A stretch of 64,000 nt of DNA, taken from an uncultured Marinobacter sp. (GTDB lineage Bacteria; Pseudomonadota; Gammaproteobacteria; Pseudomonadales; Oleiphilaceae). Where the stretch lies: the NCBI RefSeq assembly GCF_947488835.1, contig NZ_CANLBK010000001.1, positions 124,001-188,000 of the forward strand. Reading direction: 5' to 3'. A model generated the notes under the pieces. That model saw only the letters and a program-made list of their open reading frames with translations. It made no database searches and was not told where the DNA came from. Below, piece after piece: positions 9,724 through 17,746 of this stretch (the first letter of the stretch is position 1; the number at the start of each line of letters is the position of its first letter). The position numbers and the translations under genes were made by a program.

Positions 9724-9802
9724 AGGGCCCGCAATGCGGGCCCTCACGGGGAGTTAACCCCGTTGCGCTCATCAGCGCATGAGACGGGGCGGGAGGCCCC
9801 GT
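9724..9802. terminator. Three consecutive hairpins between pyrD and rmf
   Basis: Three perfect hairpins sit in line: arms 9724-9732/9736-9744 (AGGGCCCGC stem), 9746-9751/9758-9763 (ACGGGG) and 9784-9790/9796-9802 (ACGGGGC). The second and third share the ACGGGG stem. None is followed by a clear T-run, so they may act as a bidirectional block or RNA-stabilising structure between the convergent pyrD and rmf genes. Confidence 0.6.
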
Positions 9803-9874
9803 ATTGGTTGTGCTGAATACTGCGTCAAATGGTGTGACAAAAGATCAGATTAAGAAGTCGGGGTTTAGCAAATA

Positions 9875-10087
9875 TCACGCGGTGGTGACGTTTGCCATTT
9901 TATGGATACCAGAGACGCCGGTCATGCCATCCCATTGATCTGTGCGGCCTTCTCGCCACCCGTTCAGCCATTCCTGGCGAACTTCTGCCTGGTCGAGCGG
10001 ACAGCTGTCTTTGGACTTTCCGGATACGCCAGCGAGGTAACCCCGCTTGAATGCACGAGCGTACATATCTCTTTTCTGTCTTTTCAT
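9875..10087 (-). CDS. rmf: Ribosome modulation factor
   Basis: RMF dimerises 70S ribosomes into inactive 100S particles in stationary phase. The 70-residue product starts MKRQKRDMYARAFKRGYLAG and has the CP...EWLNGWREGR block as in E. coli RMF (55 residues), with a C-terminal extension. The start at 10087 has GAGGAAC upstream; the frame stays open to 10174, but that extension is not part of the family. It faces pyrD across a set of hairpins. Confidence 0.93.
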   Translation of the reverse strand: MKRQKRDMYARAFKRGYLAGVSGKSKDSCPLDQAEVRQEWLNGWREGRTDQWDGMTGVSGIHKMANVTTA

Positions 10088-10406
10088 GCCGTTCCTCACT
10101 AATGGATTAACAGAACAAGCGTGTACACTTCTGCAGTGGCTGTGACATGTGGAATCCACTCCGGGATAACCCACTATTGCCAGCTCCAGCCAGAGCAGTC
10201 AGGATCCTGTTAACGAAAGGGAGTTACCCCTTTCCGAACGACGCGTCACCTACAAGGTAAGCCGAAGTTCGAGCAGAAGTACACTATCATTTTGATCTAA
10301 CGGATCGCTTTTTTTGGTCTAAACTGAATAAGCGATTACCTAAAACCTATGAACGCTGCAATTCCCGTGACTTAGCGAGAGTTGCCTAAAGAGCCTGGAG
10401 TTGAAC
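10088..10406. other. Divergent intergenic region between rmf and rlmKL
   Basis: No gene is seen in these 319 bases, which must hold the promoters of rmf (left) and rlmKL (right). A short hairpin with GAAAGG/CCTTTC arms occurs near 10215-10236. I cannot place a convincing -35/-10 pair. Confidence 0.45.
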
Positions 10407-12581
10407 TTGTCCAAACCTGTATTTTTTGTAAGTTGCCCAAAGGGTGTTGAGTACCTTCTGGCGGACGAGCTCGGCACCTTCGGTCTCGGGCTGGTGAAAA
10501 ACGCACCGGCTGGCGCATGGGTAGAGGGCTCGCTTGAGGCTGGATACCGGGCCTGCCTGTGGTCGCGTTTGGCGAACCGGGTGGTTCTCCATATCGACGA
10601 AGTAGCGGCTACCAGCGCCGATGAGCTTTACGATGGCGTTGTTCACATCGACTGGCAGAAGCACATTCCGGTGGATGGCAGCTTCCGGGTCAACTTCATT
10701 GGTGAAAACGAAGAAATCCGTAACACCCAGTTTGGTGCTCAGCGGGTAAAAGACGGAATCGTAGACCGGTTTACGTTGGGCGGCGGAAAGCGCCCAGCAG
10801 TTGAGGCAAAAACACCGGATGTCACCGTGTCTGCACGGTTACATCGTGGTCGACTGGCATTAGGTATCGACATCAGCGGGCACAGCCTGCACCAGCGCGG
10901 CTATCGAACAGAACAAGGTCTTGCGCCTCTGAAGGAAAACCTTGCAGCTGCGTTGCTATTGCGAGCGGGCTGGCCTGAAATTGCAGCGGCGGGTGGTGAT
11001 TTTATTGATCCGATGTGTGGCTCGGGCACGCTGGTAATCGAAGCGGCCCTGATGGCGTTGGATATAGCACCTGGCCGACGTCAGGAGCGATTTGGTTTCG
11101 AAAAATGGTTGGGCCACCAACCTGAAACCTGGCTGTCTTTGCGGCAAGAGGCTGAGAAGCGGGCTTACGAAGGCAAGCAGGGCAGAATACCGACGTTTTT
11201 GGGATTCGATCAGGATAGCCGGGTCATTTCCACTGCCCGCAATAATGCGCAGCGAGCAGGGCTTGAAGGTTTGATTGAGTTCCATGCGCAACCAATTGAA
11301 GAGCTTTCATTGGGTGAGAATCGGTCAGAATCCGGACTGGTTCTGGTAAACCCTCCCTACGGCGAACGCCTGAGCGACAGGCAGGCTTTGGCAGGCCTGT
11401 ACGAATCACTTGGCGATGCTGTAAAAGAAGCCGCATCAGGATGGCGCCTGGGCGTGTTCACGGGTGCTCCGGAGTTCGGTAAGTCCATCGGCCTGCGCAG
11501 TTTCAAACAGTACAAGCTGTTTAACGGCAAGCTACCAGCACAACTGCTTCTGTTCACCATTGACGAGGCGAGCGTACGCACGCCTCGTGAGCCTGGACTA
11601 CCGGGTGAAGTTTTGCCGCGTATCGCGAATGAAGAGCGTGCCGCCATGCTGCGAAACCGACTCAAGAAAAACATGAAAACCATCGGTCAGTGGGCGCGCA
11701 AACAAAATATAGGCTGTTACCGCCTGTACGATGCGGATATGCCGGAGTATGCGCTGGCGATCGATATGTATGAGGGCAGGGTGCATGTGCAGGAATACGT
11801 TGCCCCCAAATCCATTGATGAGCGTTCCGCACGGGATCGTCTGGCCGAAGCGCTGGCGGTTATTCCGGAAGCCCTGGGCATTGAGCGGGATCAGATGGTG
11901 TGCAAACAGCGGCAGCGTCAGGCTGGCGTAAGCCAGTATGAAAAGCAGGATGCCAGTGGCGAGTTCTTTCAAGTAAAGGAACACGGTGTCACCCTCAAGG
12001 TGAACCTCAAGGATTATCTTGATACCGGGCTATTCCTTGATCATCGCCCTGTGCGCCATTGGATACAGCAGAACGCTCAGGGCAAGCGCTTCCTGAACCT
12101 GTTCTGTTACACCGGTGCTGCGACTGTTCATGCGGTTGCTGGCGGTGCAAGCCGGTCCCTCAGCCTGGATTTGTCGAACACCTATGTTGGCTGGGCTCAG
12201 GACAACCTCAGATTGAACGCGGCAGATCCACGGAAGCACAAGGTAGAGCAGACGGATTGTCTGGCGTGGTTGGCTGCAAAGCCCAAACCTGATCAGGTTT
12301 ACGATCTGATCTTTATGGACCCGCCAACCTTCTCCAACTCTGCCCGTATGGCAGGTGTATTGGATGTTCAGAAGGATCACGGCAAGTTGATCCGCCAGGC
12401 CATGGCAAGGTTAAGTACGGACGGCTTGCTGATTTTTTCCAATAACTTCCGGCGCTTCAAACTTGATGACGAGTTGGTCGCAGAGTTCGAGGTTGAAGAG
12501 GTAAGTGCAAGCACTCTGGATAAGGACTTTCAGAGGAATGCTAGAATTCACCGGTGCTGGCACATCCGGAAAAGCCTGTAG
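10407..12581 (+). CDS. rlmL: Bifunctional 23S rRNA methyltransferase RlmKL (m2G2445 and m7G2069)
   Basis: This fused enzyme makes m2G2445 and m7G2069 in 23S rRNA. In order it has an N-terminal THUMP region (about 45-155) and the RlmL methyltransferase with DPMCGSG as SAM motif and NPPYGER as catalytic motif. The RlmK domain follows, with FLNLFCYTGAATVHA and MDPPTFSNS. At 724 residues it is close to the E. coli protein (702). The start is TTG 10407, with GGAG 6 bases before it; a TTG at 10401 touches that site, so the second is preferred. Confidence 0.95.
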   Translation: MSKPVFFVSCPKGVEYLLADELGTFGLGLVKNAPAGAWVEGSLEAGYRACLWSRLANRVVLHIDEVAATSADELYDGVVHIDWQKHIPVDGSFRVNFIGENEEIRNTQFGAQRVKDGIVDRFTLGGGKRPAVEAKTPDVTVSARLHRGRLALGIDISGHSLHQRGYRTEQGLAPLKENLAAALLLRAGWPEIAAAGGDFIDPMCGSGTLVIEAALMALDIAPGRRQERFGFEKWLGHQPETWLSLRQEAEKRAYEGKQGRIPTFLGFDQDSRVISTARNNAQRAGLEGLIEFHAQPIEELSLGENRSESGLVLVNPPYGERLSDRQALAGLYESLGDAVKEAASGWRLGVFTGAPEFGKSIGLRSFKQYKLFNGKLPAQLLLFTIDEASVRTPREPGLPGEVLPRIANEERAAMLRNRLKKNMKTIGQWARKQNIGCYRLYDADMPEYALAIDMYEGRVHVQEYVAPKSIDERSARDRLAEALAVIPEALGIERDQMVCKQRQRQAGVSQYEKQDASGEFFQVKEHGVTLKVNLKDYLDTGLFLDHRPVRHWIQQNAQGKRFLNLFCYTGAATVHAVAGGASRSLSLDLSNTYVGWAQDNLRLNAADPRKHKVEQTDCLAWLAAKPKPDQVYDLIFMDPPTFSNSARMAGVLDVQKDHGKLIRQAMARLSTDGLLIFSNNFRRFKLDDELVAEFEVEEVSASTLDKDFQRNARIHRCWHIRKSL

Positions 12582-12609
12582 CATTCCATCTGAATATTGA
12601 GAAGGTGTT

Positions 12610-13218
12610 TCAAAACTCGTATTTCAGGCCGGTAGAAAACTGAAAGGTGTTGGCGTCAGTACCAGTATCCTTGAAGAATTTACCGCCCTCTAATACGAGG
12701 TAAGTGTCGTCAAACACTTCGAAGTCCATCCCGAATACCCAGCTTACGCCGAAGCTGCTGTCGGGAAAATCACCTTCCATATCCTCGAATTCGGATCGTA
12801 CCGGCCCATTCTCATCGCTGATCTCAGCAGTGCCGTGGATAAAGGAAAATCCGGCCTGAGCGTAGACGTTGGCATAGTCTGTAACAGGGTAGTGCAGCCC
12901 CATGTACCAGCTGGCAAAGTAGTCAACGGCTAGGGTCAGGCCGCTATCGCCTACTTTGGCATCCCTGTATCCACCGCCTGCACGTAGCTCTGCGTGGAAC
13001 AGATCTGTGATATGGGTGCCCATAATCAATGCGGCGCCACTACCAGTGGCCTGCTCTTTCGAGACTTCACCTATGGTGCGGTAGTTAAACGCTGTGGTTA
13101 TCAAGCCCACATAGTGTTTATCCTCCCGTGGCTTTTCCTGCGCCAAGGAAGCATGAGAGTGAAGCAGGCAAGCCGGCAGCAGTGCGAGGATCAGGTGCGA
13201 TCGAACAACCTTTTTCAT
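12610..13218 (-). CDS. Outer membrane beta-barrel protein
   Basis: The 202-residue product has a signal peptide (MKKVVRSHLILALL... to about residue 26, ending ASLAQ), then alternating amphipathic beta-strands and a C-terminal aromatic residue (GLKYEF). Together these are the signature of a small, probably 8-stranded barrel inserted by the BAM complex. Strands with GGGYRDAK and YAQAGFSFIHG resemble OmpA- or OmpW-like porins. No specific function can be assigned. It converges with rlmKL, 28 bases apart. Confidence 0.75.
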   Translation of the reverse strand: MKKVVRSHLILALLPACLLHSHASLAQEKPREDKHYVGLITTAFNYRTIGEVSKEQATGSGAALIMGTHITDLFHAELRAGGGYRDAKVGDSGLTLAVDYFASWYMGLHYPVTDYANVYAQAGFSFIHGTAEISDENGPVRSEFEDMEGDFPDSSFGVSWVFGMDFEVFDDTYLVLEGGKFFKDTGTDANTFQFSTGLKYEF

Positions 13219-13300
13219 TATTATCGGGTTTCCTGACGTGAGCGGTTACGGGCTGAGTTTGCCTTGTGTAACCGATTGTTACGTCGACCCAAGTCACAGT

Positions 13301-13786
13301 TTAGTCTTCCTCGAACAGGCCATGTTCCTGAGCCATCAACAATAGAGCGTAAACGCCGTTTTCCGGCAGTTGGGGCTCAAGACTTTCATCAAACAGCAAC
13401 TGGCGCCGGCGATCTTCCAGGGCGTTGCTATCCATGCTGGTGATCAGGTCTGTGATGGGTGCGATCTCGAAAGGTGCGTCTTGCTCCATGGCGGTAAAAA
13501 TCAAATCAATCAGGATTTCGTCCGGATCCAGCCCGTCTACGTATACGGTTTGATCGGGCAGGTCTTGGTGCAGTTCATGAACAAGCTCAATTAAAGGCAC
13601 GCCTTGTTCGGCCAGGTAGTCCAGATCGATGTCGCCGAAGTCGCCGTCTTCCGGTAGCCATTCATCCACTGGAGCAATAACCACTGTTTTCATTTGGCCG
13701 TCTTCCAGTGACCAGGCCATTGCAATTGGAAACAGGGCATCTTCGGTCTGGCAGTACTCGATATCGAGAAATCTTGGTGTCGACAT
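13301..13786 (-). CDS. Conserved acidic hypothetical protein
   Basis: I do not recognise this 161-residue soluble acidic protein with confidence. Its N-terminus (RFLDIEYCQTEDALFPIAMAW) recalls the first strand of DEDD-type 3'-5' exonucleases, where D and E bind metal. The other motifs of that fold (HxAxxD or YxxxD) are not clear, so the link is weak. No signal peptide or membrane segment is seen. It lies between a barrel protein gene (same strand) and the divergent apeB. Confidence 0.6.
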   Translation of the reverse strand: MSTPRFLDIEYCQTEDALFPIAMAWSLEDGQMKTVVIAPVDEWLPEDGDFGDIDLDYLAEQGVPLIELVHELHQDLPDQTVYVDGLDPDEILIDLIFTAMEQDAPFEIAPITDLITSMDSNALEDRRRQLLFDESLEPQLPENGVYALLLMAQEHGLFEED

Positions 13787-13922
13787 GGCAGGCTCCGTTT
13801 AGTGGGTGGCGTACAGTGAGTTCAAGGTTTTAAAGAAGGCGATTAATGTCTGTTGGTCAGGTATGAGGTATTAAGGCTTCATGCCATACTGTAGCAATCC
13901 ATATCATTCTATCAGGGACACC

Positions 13923-15212
13923 ATGGAACAAGCTGAATTCAACAAAGATTTACTGAAGTTTTTGAACGCATCGCCCACGCCCTGGCATGCTGTGGCAACC
14001 ATGAAAAAAAGGCTGGATGCAGCCGGTTTCAAAGAGCTGGATGAAAAAGAAGATTGGTCTCTTGACGAAAATTGCAGTTATTACGTTATCCGCAACGGGT
14101 CGTCTATCGTAGCGTTCCGCACCGGAACAAACGATGCCGTTGCATCGGGTATCCGCATGGTTGGCGCTCATACCGACAGCCCGTGCCTAAAGGTTAAGCC
14201 CAACCCCGAACTGCGCCGCAAAGGCTATTTTCAGCTGGGTGTCGAAGTTTACGGAGGCGTGCTGATGAACCCGTGGTTCGACCGGGATCTTTCGCTGGCC
14301 GGCAGGGTGACGTTCCTGGATGGCCATGGGAAGGTCGCGGATACACTGGTGGATTTCCGTAAGCCGGTGGCGTTCATTCCCAGCCTCGCAATCCATCTGG
14401 ACAGAGAAGCCAACACCAAGCGCACAGTGAATGCGCAGACAGATCTTCCGCCCGTGCTGATGCAAGTTGCGGAAGACGATAGCACCAGCTTTCACGACCT
14501 ATTGGGCCAGCAGATAACCAGTGAGACCGGGCTCAAGGTGCGCAAGATTCTTGGTTATGAACTGGGCTTCTACGATGCCCAGGAAGCTGGCTTTGTCGGG
14601 CTGCGTGAGGAATTTATTGCGTCTGCACGGCTGGATAACCTGTTGAGTTGCTACATCGGCCTGCAGGCTTTGCTGAGTACCTCAGGTGACGAGGCGGCGC
14701 TGCTGGTGTGTAACGACCACGAAGAAGTGGGTAGCGTATCTTCCGAGGGCGCTCAGGGGCCATTTTTGACTGCGGTTCTTGACCGCTGGTGTGGCGCCGG
14801 CAAGGCAAAAGCCATTGCGCGCTCGATGATGATATCAGCCGACAATGCCCACGGTGTTCACCCCAACTTCATCGATAAGCACGATGAAAACCATGGTCCC
14901 ATTTTGAACCAGGGTCCGGTTATCAAAGTGAACCATAACCAGCGCTACGCAACCAACAGCCGGTCTGCCGCGGTTTATCGGCATATCAGTGACGAATTGG
15001 GGTTGCCGCACCAGAGCTTTGTCGTGCGCAGTGATATGGGTTGTGGCAGCACCATCGGGCCGATTACGGCTGCAAATCTGGGGGTGACAACACTGGATAT
15101 TGGCGTGCCGCAATTCGGCATGCACTCGATTCGTGAGCTGATCGGTACTGAGGATGGCTTTACGCTGTATCGTGTGCTGACAGAGTTCATGCAGCGTGGG
15201 CAGGTGTTCTGA
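13923..15212 (+). CDS. apeB: M18-family aminopeptidase
   Basis: This cytoplasmic dodecameric zinc aminopeptidase favours acidic N-terminal residues and takes part in peptide turnover. The 429 residues carry the metal-site motifs [25 protein letters not shown] and [11 protein letters not shown], and the C-terminal GCGSTIGP and [12 protein letters not shown] blocks. The start at 13923 (MEQAEFNKD) follows CAGGGACACC; the frame is open from 13881, but the longer N-terminus is not family-like. A tRNA-Asn gene on the other strand follows 5 bases after the stop. Confidence 0.94.
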   Translation: MEQAEFNKDLLKFLNASPTPWHAVATMKKRLDAAGFKELDEKEDWSLDENCSYYVIRNGSSIVAFRTGTNDAVASGIRMVGAHTDSPCLKVKPNPELRRKGYFQLGVEVYGGVLMNPWFDRDLSLAGRVTFLDGHGKVADTLVDFRKPVAFIPSLAIHLDREANTKRTVNAQTDLPPVLMQVAEDDSTSFHDLLGQQITSETGLKVRKILGYELGFYDAQEAGFVGLREEFIASARLDNLLSCYIGLQALLSTSGDEAALLVCNDHEEVGSVSSEGAQGPFLTAVLDRWCGAGKAKAIARSMMISADNAHGVHPNFIDKHDENHGPILNQGPVIKVNHNQRYATNSRSAAVYRHISDELGLPHQSFVVRSDMGCGSTIGPITAANLGVTTLDIGVPQFGMHSIRELIGTEDGFTLYRVLTEFMQRGQVF

Positions 15213-15217
15213 CTAAG

Positions 15218-15293
15218 TGGCTCCCCGAGCTGGGCTCGAACCAGCGACAAACGGATTAACAGTCCGTTGCTCTACCAACTGAGCTATCGGGGA
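15218..15293 (-). tRNA. tRNA-Asn (anticodon GTT), copy 2
   Basis: The 76 bases are identical to the tRNA-Asn at 702-777, including the encoded CCA. The 3' end lies 5 bases from the stop of the convergent apeB. No integrase or att-like duplication is seen beside it. Confidence 0.97.
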
Positions 15294-15366
15294 ACAGCAT
15301 CAAGTCGGGCGGCATAGTAGTCGCTTTGAATTAGCTGGTCAACCCCCTGATATAAAAGGTCAAAAT

Positions 15367-16332
15367 TTGTACCGCAGTATGGCTCATCAATATCGCCCTC
15401 CACCCTGGTTTCGCAGTGGCCATGTCCAATCGGTATGGCCCGCGTTGTTTCGCAAGGTAAACCTGCAGGATCCGGTAGCAGAAGTGCTCCCCACGGACGA
15501 TAAAGATGAGCTGCATCTCGATTGGTATCGTCAGGGGAGCGGCCGCTTGGCCATCATTTCCCATGGGCTGGAAGGAAATAGCCGGAGACCCTATGTGAAA
15601 GGGATCGCCAGGGCGCTGATGGCCGAAGGATGGGATGTTCTGGCCTGGAATTTCCGCTCCTGCGGGGGTGTGATGAATCATCAGCCAAGGTTTTATCACA
15701 GCGGCGCCACCGAGGACCTGCGCAGGGTTGTGAGCCATGGTTTGGCGCAAGGCTATCAAACAGTGTTTCTGTCCGGTTTCAGCATGGGAGGCAACCTTAC
15801 GCTGTTGTATCTCGGCGAGCAGGGCGAGCGCGTTGACAGCAGAATCTGTGGTGCAGTGGCTTATTCGGTACCCTGCGATTTGGCGGGCAGTGCAGATAAG
15901 CTTGCCTTGCCAAGTCGGAAGATCTACATGCAACGATTTTTAAAGGATCTTCGCGTAAAGATGCATGAAAAGGCGCAAAAATTTCCCGAACTTATTGATG
16001 TGTCAGATTTTGACTCAATCCAAAGTTTTCATGGCTTTGATGATCGATATACCGCGCCACTGCACGGATTCAAGAACGCTGAGGATTATTGGGAGCAGTG
16101 TTCTGCATTGGGCAGGCTGAAAGATATCCGGGTGCCGGCGCTTATGATTAATGCCGCGGACGATCCGTTTCTATCGTCCGCATGTTTCCCGGAATCGCCG
16201 TCTTTACTCGGCGCTCACGTGCGTATGGATGCGCCCAAATGGGGTGGCCATGTGGGGTTCGTGGAGCTTGGGCAGGGCGGCATCTATTGGTCTGAGCGCC
16301 GGGCCCTGGCATTTTTGCAGGGCGTGGTGTGA
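15367..16332 (+). CDS. YheT-like alpha/beta hydrolase
   Basis: This cytoplasmic hydrolase of the UPF0017/YheT family probably acts on an ester. The 321 residues show the family N-terminal block (PPWFRSGHVQSVWPALFR), the nucleophile elbow SGFSMGGN with the serine, an acid in NAADDPF and the catalytic histidine in GGHVGFVE. A TTG at 15367 has AAAGG 7 bases before it, and I prefer it to ATG 15379, which is 19 bases away. It is convergent with the tesA-like gene, 6 bases apart. Confidence 0.88.
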   Translation: MYRSMAHQYRPPPWFRSGHVQSVWPALFRKVNLQDPVAEVLPTDDKDELHLDWYRQGSGRLAIISHGLEGNSRRPYVKGIARALMAEGWDVLAWNFRSCGGVMNHQPRFYHSGATEDLRRVVSHGLAQGYQTVFLSGFSMGGNLTLLYLGEQGERVDSRICGAVAYSVPCDLAGSADKLALPSRKIYMQRFLKDLRVKMHEKAQKFPELIDVSDFDSIQSFHGFDDRYTAPLHGFKNAEDYWEQCSALGRLKDIRVPALMINAADDPFLSSACFPESPSLLGAHVRMDAPKWGGHVGFVELGQGGIYWSERRALAFLQGVV

Positions 16333-16338
16333 TTCACT

Positions 16339-16968
16339 TTATTGAAGCAAAGGCTTGAGGACTGGCCATACGTTTTCAAGGAGTATGGGTTGGGCTTCGG
16401 CAGTAGGGTGAATGCCATCACCCTGCATAAGGTTCTCCTGATCGTAGATTCTGTCGAGAAAGAAGGGAACCAGAGCGGTGTTATAGCTGTCTGACAGCGC
16501 TGGAAAGATGTCAGCAAACATTTGCGTGTAGCGCTGGCCGTAGTTGGGGGGTATTTGTATTCCCACCAGAATGGCGCGGGCGCCAGAGTTCTGAACATGC
16601 CCAACCATGGTTGCAAGGTTGGACTTGATTACATTGGGTGGAAAGCCGCGCAGGCCATCGTTACCACCCAGTTCGATAATCACCACGGAGGGGCTATTCT
16701 TTTCCAGCAGCTCTGGCAGTCGGCGAACACCGCCATCGGTGGTTTCACCGCTGATGCTGGCATTTACCACGTGCCAGTTGCCAAGGCCATTGCTTTGTAA
16801 GCGCTCACGCAAGAGTTGTACCCAGGCGGTTTCGGTTGGCACGCCGTAGGCGGCGCTCAGGCTGTCACCCACAATCAGCAACGTTTGCTGACTGGCCATC
16901 ACGGGCACGGTAATAAATGCCAGCAGAATGAATGCGATCGATCTTGAATACAGCAGCACTTTGTACAT
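16339..16968 (-). CDS. tesA: Periplasmic SGNH esterase, TesA-like (arylesterase / thioesterase I)
   Basis: This SGNH hydrolase acts on acyl thioesters, esters or lysophospholipids in the periplasm. The 209 residues start with a signal peptide (about 1-24, ending VMAS). Block I is GDSLSAAYG with the serine, block III GGNDGLRG, and block V DGIHPT with the Asp/His pair. Length matches E. coli TesA (208). The start at 16968 matches the signal peptide; the frame runs upstream into the divergent ABC gene. The tesA-ybbA-ybbP arrangement is the same as in E. coli. Confidence 0.92.
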   Translation of the reverse strand: MYKVLLYSRSIAFILLAFITVPVMASQQTLLIVGDSLSAAYGVPTETAWVQLLRERLQSNGLGNWHVVNASISGETTDGGVRRLPELLEKNSPSVVIIELGGNDGLRGFPPNVIKSNLATMVGHVQNSGARAILVGIQIPPNYGQRYTQMFADIFPALSDSYNTALVPFFLDRIYDQENLMQGDGIHPTAEAQPILLENVWPVLKPLLQ

Positions 16969-17026
16969 AAACAACTCGTATACCTTGATAAATGAACGTG
17001 CTTGTTCCGGGAGCTCCGTAAACAAA

Positions 17027-17746
17027 ATGCAGACTATAAATCCTGATAGCCAGCGCCCGATGTTGCGCGTTGAAAACCTGACCCATCGTGTAAGTCTGGA
17101 AACAGATACGCTGACGATATTGAAGGCGGTCAGTCTTGAAATCAATCGGGGAGAATCCGTAGCCATTGTCGGCCGCTCCGGCTCCGGCAAAACCACCTTG
17201 CTTGGGTTGCTCGCCGGCCTTGATACACCCACCGAAGGCACGGTTGAGCTCGATGGCGCCGTTATAAGCCGGTTAAGTGAAGATGAGCGGGCCCAATTGC
17301 GTGCTCACCGGGTCGGGTTTGTATTTCAGTCATTCCAATTGCTGCCCGCGCTGACTGCCCTGGAAAATGTCATGCTGCCTCTGGAATTGGCCGGCATGGA
17401 CGCGCCGGAAAAACGTGCCCGTGAATTACTTGAGCGGGTTGGACTCGGTGAGCGGCTTACCCATACACCTCGGCAGCTATCTGGCGGTGAGCAACAACGG
17501 GTGGCCATTGCCCGGGCGTTTGCTTCTGACCCGGCCATTCTGTTTGCTGATGAGCCGACTGGAAACCTGGATAACCGCACTGGGCAGGAAATCTCTGACC
17601 TTCTGATGGCGCTGAACCAGGAGCAGGGCACCACGCTGGTGATGGTTACCCACGATGAACAACTGGCAGCACGCTGCTCCCGACAGTTCCACATAGAGGC
17701 CGGTGAGTTAACTGAGCCAGTTGCTCAGGCGGAGCTTGCTTACTGA
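17027..17746 (+). CDS. ybbA: ABC transporter ATP-binding protein, YbbA-like (MacB/LolD type)
   Basis: This 239-residue ATPase energises the adjacent FtsX-type permease. It has Walker A GRSGSGKT, Q-loop FQSFQLLPAL, signature LSGGEQQRVAIARA, Walker B ILFADEPTGNLD and a switch histidine in VMVTHDE. ATG 17027 is chosen over an upstream frame that would overlap the divergent tesA. The stop overlaps the start of the permease gene by one base, so the two are translated together. Confidence 0.92.
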   Translation: MQTINPDSQRPMLRVENLTHRVSLETDTLTILKAVSLEINRGESVAIVGRSGSGKTTLLGLLAGLDTPTEGTVELDGAVISRLSEDERAQLRAHRVGFVFQSFQLLPALTALENVMLPLELAGMDAPEKRARELLERVGLGERLTHTPRQLSGGEQQRVAIARAFASDPAILFADEPTGNLDNRTGQEISDLLMALNQEQGTTLVMVTHDEQLAARCSRQFHIEAGELTEPVAQAELAY

